From the NCBI GenBank assembly GCA_027624995.1, contig JAQBTI010000061.1:1-10045 (forward strand): a stretch of DNA of 10,045 nt, written 5' to 3'. This stretch comes from Chloroflexota bacterium (lineage in GTDB: Bacteria > Chloroflexota > Dehalococcoidia > Lucifugimonadales > CATQGZ01). This document shows, piece after piece, positions 1 through 6,557 of the stretch (positions are counted from its first letter, which is position 1; the number at the start of each line of letters is the position of its first letter). The notes under the pieces were generated by a model, which made no database searches, had not been told where the DNA came from, and saw only the letters and a list, made by a program, of their open reading frames with translations. The translations under genes and the position numbers were made by a program.

Positions 1-332
1 TTGGAGCGTTGGCCGTCAAGAGAGGAAGCCCGGTCAATGGGTCGAAAAAATACTCGAAGATCGGTCCGGCTCTGCCGGTGCAGACCGTCCATCTTGCCAG
101 TGGCGTAGGTTCCGTCGGTCACTTGCTTGACGGTCGTATCGAGAAGGCCGATCTTTCGCCCGAGACCAAGTCCCAAACGCTCGGTCTCGCGGCTGCTGAC
201 GTAGTTCCTGGCGAGTTCTGGTCTTGTCATTGGCCCATATTCATCGCCGTCGTGGAGTTCATCAATCCAGTACCTCCCTTGGGGGGACGTGGAACCATAT
301 GCGTGCGGCTCGAGTTGGGGACACTGGTCCAA
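1..332 (-). CDS. Possible partial uncharacterised ORF running off the left edge
   Basis: A minus-strand frame stays open from inside the end of the neighbouring deacylase gene to base 1, with no stop before the window edge. A TTG at 330-332 or an ATG at 228-230 could start it, and neither has a convincing ribosome binding site. The translation is hydrophilic and protein-like, with the segments GRYWIDELHDGDEYGPMTRP and ELARNYVSSRETERLGLGLG. I do not recognise a family. A plus-strand frame (9-422) lies exactly opposite in the codon-aligned phase, where real genes in GC-rich DNA often cast open shadows, so either strand or neither could be coding. I favour the minus strand because its composition is charged and globular while the opposite translation is not. 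If real, it lies downstream of the minus-strand deacylase and could be co-transcribed with it. Nothing else is visible in the first 360 bases. Confidence 0.3.
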   Translation of the reverse strand, partial: MDQCPQLEPHAYGSTSPQGRYWIDELHDGDEYGPMTRPELARNYVSSRETERLGLGLGRKIGLLDTTVKQVTDGTYATGKMDGLHRQSRTDLRVFFRPIDRASSLDGQRS

Positions 333-360
333 CTTCGAGACCCTGCCTATTGCCCAGAGA

Positions 361-1980
361 CTAGCCTCCTCGACGCAGCACGCGACCTGCCCGCGCTTGG
401 GTGTGGCTGCCGTCTGTTATGACAGGTACCCCGTTTACCAGGAGGTGCTGGATACCCTGGGAGAGCTGGTGCGGCTGTTCGTAGGTCGCGTTGTCGATGA
501 TCGTTTTAGGGTTGAAGACGACCAGGTCGGCGACCAACCCCTCCTCGACTCTGCCCCGGTCCTTGATTGCCAGCCGATCGGCGGGCATCCAGGTGCTTTT
601 CTGGACCGCGGTCTCAAGCGACATCAGTGACTGTTCCCGAACGTACCGGCCGAGAATGCGCGGGTAGGTGCCGTAGAACCGCGGATGTATCTGCTCGTCC
701 TTGTGGATACCGGTGGGCGAGATAGCGATGCCGTCGGAGCCGAACATACCGATGGGGTGGGACAGGAAGTATCGGACGTCTCGCTCGACCCGGCCGTGCC
801 CGACCGACGCTACCGCGCTCCTCTCCTCCTCTTCAATCTGGAGGACGGCCTCGGCGGGCTCCACGCCTCGCTCGGCGGCGATGTCCGCGATGGAGCGTCC
901 AATGAGCCCGCGGTTCGCCTCCGTCTGGACACTGGCAATCGCTCCGGTGTCCCACATGGGCGGCACCCCTCCGAGGCCTGCGGCGACCTCTTCGCGTATA
1001 CGGGCTCGAGTCTCAGGGTCCTTCAGGCGAGCCATGTACGCATCTATCCCCCCTGCCTGCGCCCAGTTAGGAACGGACTGGTCGAGGTCCCCCATGGCTG
1101 CGGTATAGGGATACGAATCGTAGGTCATGTCCATGCCCTCTTTGCGGGCGTTCTCGAAAACCTCCAGCATCTCGTACCCGTGTCCTCGCCGGTCTTGGGG
1201 CTTCCTCCATCCGCCCAAGTCCGGCTTGGCGATAATCGCCAGGTGTGAATAGTGCACCGGGACGCCGGCCTTCCGGCCGATCTCGACGGCCTCCTCGATA
1301 GCCGACACGTGCTTGCCCGCGCCAAACCTGGAGTGGGTAACGTAGAAGACTCCATCGTAATGGGCGACGGCCTGGCAGAGCGCCGCCACTTCGTCGGTCG
1401 ACATGTAGCCCGACGGGGAGAGCGATAGCCCCGTGGAGAGGGAGAAGGCCCCCTGCTCCACCGACTCCGCGGCCAGCCGCTGCATCTCACGCATTTGGTC
1501 CGGCGTGACGGGACGCTCCTCGATGGCGCCGACGGCGATCTGGAGCGCCGCCTGGCCCAGTTGGGGTGCGATGTTAAGGCTGATGCCCCGCGATTCGTGA
1601 GCGTTGGCCCAGCCGTCCAGGTCGGTCCACTCCCACTCTTCCGGCCACCCCAGACTACCTATCCTGAAGTCGGCCTTTCCGCCCGGCGCGATTGGAAACG
1701 GGGAGTAGCTGCAGTTACCGGTCACCTCGGTCGTAATCCCTTGGAAGGCCTTGCTCTCGCCTCCGGGGTCGCCGTACATCGACATGTCCGAGTGCGAATG
1801 CATGTCGATGAAGCCCGGCGCCACGATGAGTCCGGTCGCATCGATCGTTCGTGCGGCCTCTGCATTTTCCAGACGACCGATGGTCTCGATCTTGCCACCG
1901 CTGATTCCCACGTCTGCGTCGTATCGCAGCCGGCCCGTCCCATCGATAACGGTCCCATTCTTGATCGCGATATCGAGCAT
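361..1980 (-). CDS. N-acyl-D-amino-acid deacylase family amidohydrolase (paralogue 1)
   Basis: A 539-residue cytoplasmic metal-dependent hydrolase of the D-aminoacylase branch of the amidohydrolase superfamily. Known members cleave N-acyl-D-amino acids to a D-amino acid and a carboxylic acid. Seen in the sequence: an N-terminal beta-sandwich strand with NGTVIDGTG (8-16); the metal motif GFIDMHSHSD with His61 and His63; TTEVTGNC with Cys90, equivalent to the metal-bridging Cys of D-aminoacylase; LSTGL (181-185); His216 (VTHSR) and His246 (YSHLA); and GSDG with catalytic Asp416. The C-terminus has HPRFYGTYPRILGRYVRE, then ADLVVFNP and VNGVPV. The ATG is supported by AGGAGG (complement of 1991-1996) ten bases upstream. 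It differs from the two plus-strand copies by about ten extra residues after His246 (around 251-268) and by KSTWMPADRL where both have KMTGxPAxRL. It also has Ser rather than Gly after Cys90. Substrate cannot be read from sequence; other N-acyl or dihydropyrimidinase-like amides are possible. Confidence 0.9.
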   Translation of the reverse strand: MLDIAIKNGTVIDGTGRLRYDADVGISGGKIETIGRLENAEAARTIDATGLIVAPGFIDMHSHSDMSMYGDPGGESKAFQGITTEVTGNCSYSPFPIAPGGKADFRIGSLGWPEEWEWTDLDGWANAHESRGISLNIAPQLGQAALQIAVGAIEERPVTPDQMREMQRLAAESVEQGAFSLSTGLSLSPSGYMSTDEVAALCQAVAHYDGVFYVTHSRFGAGKHVSAIEEAVEIGRKAGVPVHYSHLAIIAKPDLGGWRKPQDRRGHGYEMLEVFENARKEGMDMTYDSYPYTAAMGDLDQSVPNWAQAGGIDAYMARLKDPETRARIREEVAAGLGGVPPMWDTGAIASVQTEANRGLIGRSIADIAAERGVEPAEAVLQIEEEERSAVASVGHGRVERDVRYFLSHPIGMFGSDGIAISPTGIHKDEQIHPRFYGTYPRILGRYVREQSLMSLETAVQKSTWMPADRLAIKDRGRVEEGLVADLVVFNPKTIIDNATYEQPHQLSQGIQHLLVNGVPVITDGSHTQARAGRVLRRGG

Positions 1981-1990
1981 TATTGTGAAA

Positions 1991-1996
1991 CCTCCT
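1991..1996 (-). promoter_or_regulatory. Shine-Dalgarno site of deacylase paralogue 1
   Basis: On the minus strand this reads AGGAGG, separated by ten bases from the ATG at 1978-1980. It supports the annotated start of the minus-strand deacylase, which also aligns with the N-termini of the two plus-strand paralogues. Confidence 0.6.
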
Positions 1997-2125
1997 AGAG
2001 TGGCACAATACTAAGCCACCGGGGCCGCGAATGCCACTGGGGCGCTGGCGCTCGGATAGGTGTTCGCGTACACTCTCTCGTTGCCCAACAGTAGGTCGGA
2101 TTGCTCTCTTAATTGGGGGGACGCC

Positions 2126-2278
2126 GTGACCCTGAGAATACCTTTCAGTGCCGAGCAAGTTACCGCGGATTGGCTCACCCAGGCACTCCGGTCCACCTCC
2201 GTCCTTGGAAACGCGGCGGTAGAGTCCTTCGAGGCCGAGCGCACCACCCATGGGCAGGGGTTCGCGGGCCGACCATGA
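2126..2278 (+). pseudogene. Truncated N-terminus of an APH/ecdysteroid-kinase-like phosphotransferase
   Basis: A 50-codon frame begins with GTG at 2126, five bases after a G-run (2115-2120) that could act as a ribosome binding site, and stops at TGA 2276-2278. An in-frame ATG at 2060 is also possible but its extra residues do not look conserved. The translation includes IPFSAEQVTADWLTQALR, then VESFEAER and HGQGFAG. This pattern (an opening 'xPxSxExxTxxWLTxALR', then a strand, then a glycine-rich 'GxGxGFAG' nucleotide loop) matches from memory the extreme N-terminus of aminoglycoside-phosphotransferase/ecdysteroid-kinase-like proteins, which normally run to 330-400 residues. Here the frame ends just after the glycine loop, only 37 bases before the next deacylase start, so the rest of the kinase is missing. 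It is probably a relic left by the rearrangement that placed the deacylases head to head. It could also be a translated leader peptide upstream of the deacylase. Confidence 0.5.
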
Positions 2279-2301
2279 CTTCGACGATCTGCTATCCGAC
2301 T

Positions 2302-2308
2302 GGGGAGG
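2302..2308 (+). promoter_or_regulatory. Shine-Dalgarno site deciding the start of deacylase paralogue 2
   Basis: GGGGAGG lies seven bases before the ATG at 2316. The longer in-frame start at 2250 would add 22 residues that have no counterpart in the paralogues, so 2316 is preferred. From 2316 the protein begins MAFDTLIRNGTV, matching paralogue 3 residue for residue. Confidence 0.65.
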
Positions 2309-2315
2309 GAACATA

Positions 2316-3902
2316 ATGGCATTCGATACGCTCATCAGGAACGGAACGGTCATGGACGGCACCGGGAGGCTTAGGTACGATGCCGACGTTGGCATCACCG
2401 GCGGCAAGATCGAGGCCATCGGCCGCCTGGAGGACGCTGAAGCAGCCCGTACGATTGATGCCTCCGGGCTCATCGTCGCACCCGGCTTCATCGACATGCA
2501 CTCGCACTCGGATACCTCGATGCTGGACGACCCAGGCGGCGAGAGCAAGGCCCACCAGGGCGTGACGACCGAGGTCACGGGCAACTGCGCCCAGTCCCCG
2601 TTCCCAGCCAGGCCCGGTCGGCCGACGCCGATGATAGGCGATCCGGCCTCGAACGTCGAAGCCGATTGGACGGACCTGGACGGATGGGCGAATCGGCTCG
2701 AAACTCAGGGAATAAGCCTTAACATCGTCCCACAGGTAGGCCAGGCCGCGCTTCAGATGGCCACGGGCGCGGTCGAAGACCGCCCGGCCACCGAAGACGA
2801 GATGCGGGAGATGAAGCGTCTGGCCGTGGAATCAATGGAACAGGGCGCATTTTCCTTGTCCACCGGCCTGTCCCTCTCTCCATCCGGGTACATGTCCACT
2901 GACGAAGTGGTGGCGCTCTGCGAGGCCGTGGCACACTTCGAAGGCGTTTTCTATGTCACCCATGCACGGGTCGGGGCTGGCAGGCACCTGTCCTCGATCG
3001 AAGAGGCCATCGAGATCGGCCAGAGGGCCGGGGTCCCCGTGCAATTCTCCCACATGGCCATCATCGACCGACGCGTCTACGGACAGGGCCCCGAGATGCT
3101 GGCGCTTTTGGAGACGGCTCGTGAGGAAGGCCTAGACATCACCTACGACGTGTACCCATACACTGCGGCGGGAGCAGGCCTCAATCAGACCATCCCAATA
3201 TGGGCGCAGGCCGGGACGGTCGACGAGTATATGGCCCGCCTTCGCGACCCTGACATCCGGTCACGCATCCGAGAGGAGGTGGCCGCTGGCATTGGTGGCC
3301 TGTCCCCGCTTTGGGACACGTGGGTACTGGCCTCGGCCTCGGAAGCCAACCGCGACCTGGTTGGGCGTTCGGTTGAAGAGATCGCGGCTATCCGCGAGGT
3401 CGAGCCAGCCGAGGCCGTCCTGCAGCTTGCGGAGGAGGAGAGGGGCCGCAACCCGACCGTCGTACACAACAGGACCGAGAGCGATGTCCGATACTTCCTC
3501 TCGCATCCACTGGCCATGATAGGCTCCGACGGTAACGCAATCTCGCCGTCGGGCGTCCACTCCCAGAAACAGCTCCATCCGCGTTTCTATGGAACCTATC
3601 CTCGGATACTCGGCCGATACGTTCGGGAGCAGTCGTTGATGTCCCTGGAGACGGCTGTGAATAAGATGACGGGGATGCCGGCGGAGAGGCTTCGATTGAA
3701 GGACCGCGGGCAGGTCAAGGAAGGGTATGTTGCCGACTTGGCCATATTCGCCCCCGCCACGGTCATCGACCACTCGACCTTCGAGAAGCCACACCAACTT
3801 TCTGAGGGAGTGACCCATGTCCTCGTCAACGGTGAGTCGGTCGTGTTGGACGGCAAGCACACGCAGGCCCGGCCCGGGCGGGTCCTGAGGCGCGGCGCGT
3901 AG
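2316..3902 (+). CDS. N-acyl-D-amino-acid deacylase family amidohydrolase (paralogue 2)
   Basis: A 528-residue protein of the same family as its neighbours and exactly the length of paralogue 3. Metal and catalytic residues are in place: His62 and His64 (MHSHSD), Cys91 (TGNC), His216 (VTHAR), His246 (FSHMA) and the Asp of GSDG near residue 405. The family segments LSTGL, HPRFYGTYPRILGRYVRE and NKMTGMPAERL are present, and the protein ends QARPGRVLRRGA. Cys91 is followed by AQSPFP, whereas the other copies have SYSPFP or GYSPFP, so the residues beside the metal-bridging Cys differ between copies. The start at 2316 is chosen over 2250 because of the ribosome binding site and the alignment. It lies 49 bases upstream of paralogue 3 on the same strand and is probably co-transcribed with it. 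The expected reaction is hydrolysis of N-acyl-D-amino acids in the cytoplasm; the actual substrate is unknown. Confidence 0.9.
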   Translation: MAFDTLIRNGTVMDGTGRLRYDADVGITGGKIEAIGRLEDAEAARTIDASGLIVAPGFIDMHSHSDTSMLDDPGGESKAHQGVTTEVTGNCAQSPFPARPGRPTPMIGDPASNVEADWTDLDGWANRLETQGISLNIVPQVGQAALQMATGAVEDRPATEDEMREMKRLAVESMEQGAFSLSTGLSLSPSGYMSTDEVVALCEAVAHFEGVFYVTHARVGAGRHLSSIEEAIEIGQRAGVPVQFSHMAIIDRRVYGQGPEMLALLETAREEGLDITYDVYPYTAAGAGLNQTIPIWAQAGTVDEYMARLRDPDIRSRIREEVAAGIGGLSPLWDTWVLASASEANRDLVGRSVEEIAAIREVEPAEAVLQLAEEERGRNPTVVHNRTESDVRYFLSHPLAMIGSDGNAISPSGVHSQKQLHPRFYGTYPRILGRYVREQSLMSLETAVNKMTGMPAERLRLKDRGQVKEGYVADLAIFAPATVIDHSTFEKPHQLSEGVTHVLVNGESVVLDGKHTQARPGRVLRRGA

Positions 3903-3939
3903 AGAGCCCGAGTTCAGCAGGCTCGGTGCGAAGTCTTAT

Positions 3940-3948
3940 AAGGAGGAG
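3940..3948 (+). promoter_or_regulatory. Strong Shine-Dalgarno site of deacylase paralogue 3
   Basis: AAGGAGGAG sits three bases before the ATG at 3952 and is the best ribosome binding site in the window. The 49-base gap from paralogue 2 also holds a weak 5-bp hairpin (CCGAG 3908-3912 with CTCGG 3922-3926). It has no T-tract and is unlikely to terminate transcription. Confidence 0.65.
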
Positions 3949-3951
3949 AAC

Positions 3952-5538
3952 ATGGCATTCGACACGCTGATCAGGAACGGCACGGTGATAGACGGCACCG
4001 GCAGGCTCAGGTACGTCGCTGATGTTGGCATAAGCCGTGGCAAGATTGAGGCCATCGGCCGTCTCGAAGATGCTGAGGCGGTCCGCACAGTCGATGCCAC
4101 CGGACTCGTAGTCGCCCCCGGCTTCATCGACATGCACTCCCATTCCGATGTGTCCCTGCTGGACGACCCAGGCGGCGAGAGCAAGGCCCACCAGGGCGTG
4201 ACCACCGAGGTGATGGGAAACTGTGGCTACTCGCCGTTTCCCGTCGGGCCGCGCGGCGACGCCGGCACGAAGGACCCCGCGTCCAAGTTCGAGTGGGAGT
4301 GGAAGGACCTCGACGGTTGGGCCAACCTTCTGGAGTCCAACGGCATCAGCCTGAATCTGGCTCCCCAGGTCGGACAAGCGAATATCCAGTATGCCGCGGG
4401 CGCTATCGAGGACAGGCCTGCCACAGATGACGAGATGCGTGAGATGAAACGACTCGCCATAGAGGCCGTGGAGCAGGGCGCATTCTCGATATCCACAGGC
4501 CTGTCGCTGGCACCCTCAGGGTACATGTCTACCGACGAGTTGGTCGCGCTGTGCAAGCCACTCTCAGCCTACGAGGGTGTCTTTTACGTTACTCACGCTC
4601 GGGTAGGCCCCGGGCGGCACCTGTCGGCCATTCAGGAGGCGGTGGAGATCGGCCAACGGGCCGGTATTCCGGTGCAGTTCTCCCACCTGGCCATCGGCTC
4701 AAGAGACGTCTTCGGGCGCGGGCCTGAGATGCTCGAGGTCTTTGAGAAGGCCATCGCTGAGGGCCTGGACATTACCTACGACTCGTACCCATACACCGCG
4801 GGCCAGGCGGGGATCAATCAGACGATCCCCGTATGGGCGCAGGCCGGTAGCTTCGATGAGTACATGGCGCGACTTCGAGACCCGGAGACCCGCGCCCGCA
4901 TTCGCGACGAAGTCACCACCGGCATCGGCGGACTGCCGCCCCTCTGGGAGGCCTGGGTAATCGCCGACTGGCCCGACGAGAGCGGCCGTCAACTCATCGG
5001 CAAATCGGTCCAGGAGATCGCAGCCGACAGAGAAGTAGAGCCGGCGGAGGCCGCGCTTCAGCTAGAGGAAGAGTCCCACGGGAAGGTGTCGGCGGTCGTC
5101 CACAACCGGATAGAGAGTGACGTTCGGTACTTCCTATCCCATCCGCTCGGCATGTACGGCTCCGACGGCAACGCGATCTCTCCTGTTGGAGTACACGCCG
5201 ATGAAAAGCTCCACCCGCGCTTCTATGGCACCTATCCCAGAATTCTTGGCCGCTATGTTCGGGAACAGTCGCTTATGTCCCTGGAGACCGCAATCAACAA
5301 GATGACTGGTAAGCCAGCGGACCGGCTTCGGCTGAAGGACCGGGGCAGGGTAGAGAAGGGCCTGGTAGCCGACCTGGCGATATTCATCCCCGACACGGTC
5401 ATCGACAGGGCGACTTTCGAGAGTCCGCACCAACTCGCGGAGGGCATGGTCCACGTCCTCGTCAACGGTGAGTCGGTCATATCGGACGGCGTCCATACAC
5501 AGGTCCGGGCCGGTCGCGTTCTCCGAAGAAGTACGTAG
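3952..5538 (+). CDS. N-acyl-D-amino-acid deacylase family amidohydrolase (paralogue 3)
   Basis: A 528-residue cytoplasmic amidohydrolase, closest to the upstream tandem copy. The residues expected for a D-aminoacylase-type centre are all present: His62 and His64 in MHSHSD, Cys91 in MGNCGYSPFP (the canonical-looking form of the motif), His215 in VTHAR, His245 in FSHLA, and Asp of GSDG near 405. The fold markers NGTVIDGTG, LSTGL, HPRFYGTYPRILGRYVRE, NKMTGKPADRL and VADLAIF follow in family order. A strong ribosome binding site and alignment with the other copies fix the start. A 46-base block (4157-4202) is identical to the matching block of paralogue 2. Expression is probably from a promoter upstream of paralogue 2. 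The family predicts hydrolysis of N-acyl-D-amino acids; the specific acyl group and amino acid cannot be inferred. Confidence 0.92.
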   Translation: MAFDTLIRNGTVIDGTGRLRYVADVGISRGKIEAIGRLEDAEAVRTVDATGLVVAPGFIDMHSHSDVSLLDDPGGESKAHQGVTTEVMGNCGYSPFPVGPRGDAGTKDPASKFEWEWKDLDGWANLLESNGISLNLAPQVGQANIQYAAGAIEDRPATDDEMREMKRLAIEAVEQGAFSISTGLSLAPSGYMSTDELVALCKPLSAYEGVFYVTHARVGPGRHLSAIQEAVEIGQRAGIPVQFSHLAIGSRDVFGRGPEMLEVFEKAIAEGLDITYDSYPYTAGQAGINQTIPVWAQAGSFDEYMARLRDPETRARIRDEVTTGIGGLPPLWEAWVIADWPDESGRQLIGKSVQEIAADREVEPAEAALQLEEESHGKVSAVVHNRIESDVRYFLSHPLGMYGSDGNAISPVGVHADEKLHPRFYGTYPRILGRYVREQSLMSLETAINKMTGKPADRLRLKDRGRVEKGLVADLAIFIPDTVIDRATFESPHQLAEGMVHVLVNGESVISDGVHTQVRAGRVLRRST

Positions 5539-5577
5539 CCTATTGTAGAGTCGAACACATGAGTGTCGTTGGCAAAG

Positions 5578-5762
5578 GTAGGGGCACGGAATGGAGCCTG
5601 TCTCAGAAATCCCTTCTCCCCTCCGCGGGAGAAGGTTAGTATGAGGGGGTCGTCGGAAATCGGCACATTATCGAGATACCACGCCGTTTTCGGAGCGGCG
5701 GAGAGGAGGTTTCCCGCCCCCTTATGAGACGGGCTGCATGCCACTGCATGCCGTGCCCCTAC
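5578..5762. repeat. MITE-like palindromic intergenic repeat
   Basis: Most of the 260-base gap between paralogue 3 and the SDR gene is one palindromic unit. The ends are perfect 12-bp inverted repeats: GTAGGGGCACGG at 5578-5589 and CCGTGCCCCTAC at 5751-5762. Just inside them is a second imperfect inverted pair, AGCCTGTCTCAGAA (5595-5608) against the complement of TTATGAGACGGGCT (5722-5735), matching at 12 of 14 positions. A compact hairpin (5612-5635) and a tandem 10-bp repeat of TGCATGCC (5735-5742 and 5745-5752) lie inside. There is no coding frame of note and no transposase. A non-autonomous mobile element or an intergenic REP-like repeat both fit; no target-site duplication is obvious. Confidence 0.55.
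5612..5635. repeat. Internal hairpin of the palindromic repeat
   Basis: CCTTCTCCC (5612-5620) pairs perfectly with GGGAGAAGG (5627-5635) across a six-base loop. It is followed by TTAGTATGAGGGGG, not a T-run, so it is better read as part of the repeat than as a classical terminator. As the first strong stem after paralogue 3 it could still attenuate read-through or protect a 3' end. Confidence 0.5.
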
Positions 5763-5798
5763 GGTGTGGAAGCGAAACTCGCACGCTGAGAGACAGAC

Positions 5799-6557
5799 AT
5801 GAGACTCAAAGACAAGGTCGCCCTGATCACCGGCGCCGGTTCTGGCATCGGCAGAGCCACCGCACTCCTGTTTGCCAGGCAAGGGGCCAAGGTCTGCGCG
5901 GCCGACATCTCTGAAGGCTCGCTTCAAGAGACCGTGGACGCCCTCGAAGGGACGCGTATGCAGGTCACCGGTGACGTTTCGAGTAGCGACAGTGTCAAGA
6001 AGATCGTCCAGGCGGCGATAGATGCCTACGGGCGGATAGACGTGTTGGTCAACAGCGCCGGCATCAACGACAGGCAGGTGCCGGAGGGACTTACGCACGA
6101 GGAGAAGTGGGACCGTGTAATGGATGTAAACCTGAAGGGAACCTATCTGATGTGCTGGCACGTGGTCCCCGAGATGCTGCGCACCGGTGGCGGCTCTGTG
6201 ATCAATCTGGCGTCGGTGATGGGGTTGGTCGGCTCGGAATACACGGGAGCTGAGGGATTCAGTTCGTACGTGCCGTCAAAGGGTGGGGTCGTGCAACTCA
6301 CCCGGAATCTGGCAGTGGAGCACGCCAAGAACGGCATCCGAGTCAACGCGGTCTGTCCGGGCTATGTCCTGACGAACCTGATCAAGCCACTGCACGACAA
6401 TCCGGACCTGCTTGAAAAGATAAGGCAGCGACATCCCATTGGGCGACTGGCGGAGCCCGAGGAGATCGCCAGCGCCGCACTCTTCCTGGCCTCGGACGAG
6501 GCTTCGTTTGTGACCGGCATAGCGATGCCAGTCGATGGCGGATACACCGCCCAGTGA
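5799..6557 (+). CDS. Short-chain dehydrogenase/reductase (classical SDR, NAD-preferring)
   Basis: A 252-residue, single-domain Rossmann oxidoreductase that moves hydride between NAD(P) and an alcohol/ketone substrate in the cytoplasm. Seen: the cofactor loop TGAGSGIG (11-18); Asp36 at the end of strand 2 (AADIS), which favours NAD over NADP; GDVS (58-61); VNSAG (84-88, with Ser where NNAG is usual); and the tetrad Asn111, Ser139, Tyr157, Lys161 (YVPSK). The C-terminus VDGGYTAQ is typical. Length is normal for the family. The Ser139-Tyr157 distance is 18 residues where 12-14 is usual, because of extra residues around GSEYTGAEGF beside the active site. The start follows a weak GAGAGA-type ribosome binding site and lies 36 bases after the palindromic repeat. 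The stop overlaps the next gene's GTG by four bases, so the two products are probably made together. Substrate unknown; annotation as a 3-oxoacyl-ACP reductase would be over-specific. Confidence 0.92.
   Translation: MRLKDKVALITGAGSGIGRATALLFARQGAKVCAADISEGSLQETVDALEGTRMQVTGDVSSSDSVKKIVQAAIDAYGRIDVLVNSAGINDRQVPEGLTHEEKWDRVMDVNLKGTYLMCWHVVPEMLRTGGGSVINLASVMGLVGSEYTGAEGFSSYVPSKGGVVQLTRNLAVEHAKNGIRVNAVCPGYVLTNLIKPLHDNPDLLEKIRQRHPIGRLAEPEEIASAALFLASDEASFVTGIAMPVDGGYTAQ

Noticed and set aside
9..422. Plus-strand frame of 137 codons at the left edge
   Set aside because: It overlaps the end of the deacylase antisense and has unstructured composition; the opposite frame looks more protein-like, though neither is proven.
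2250..2315. Upstream start for paralogue 2 at 2250
   Set aside because: The 22 extra residues have no counterpart in the paralogues, and a good ribosome binding site precedes the ATG at 2316.
1715..2584. Long minus-strand frame (289 codons) across the divergent gap
   Set aside because: It joins the antisense of paralogue 2 to a shifted frame of paralogue 1. The apparent length comes from the two genes being head-to-head homologues; the translation is Arg/Ser-rich and shows no family motif.
5735..5752. Start of a CRISPR array or tandem repeat locus
   Set aside because: Only two 10-bp units of TGCATGCC occur, with no spacers or further copies; they are part of the palindromic element.
5253..6161. 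Minus-strand frame of 302 codons across the palindromic repeat and SDR
   Set aside because: It is antisense to the ends of two well-supported genes and crosses the repeat; no recognisable domain.
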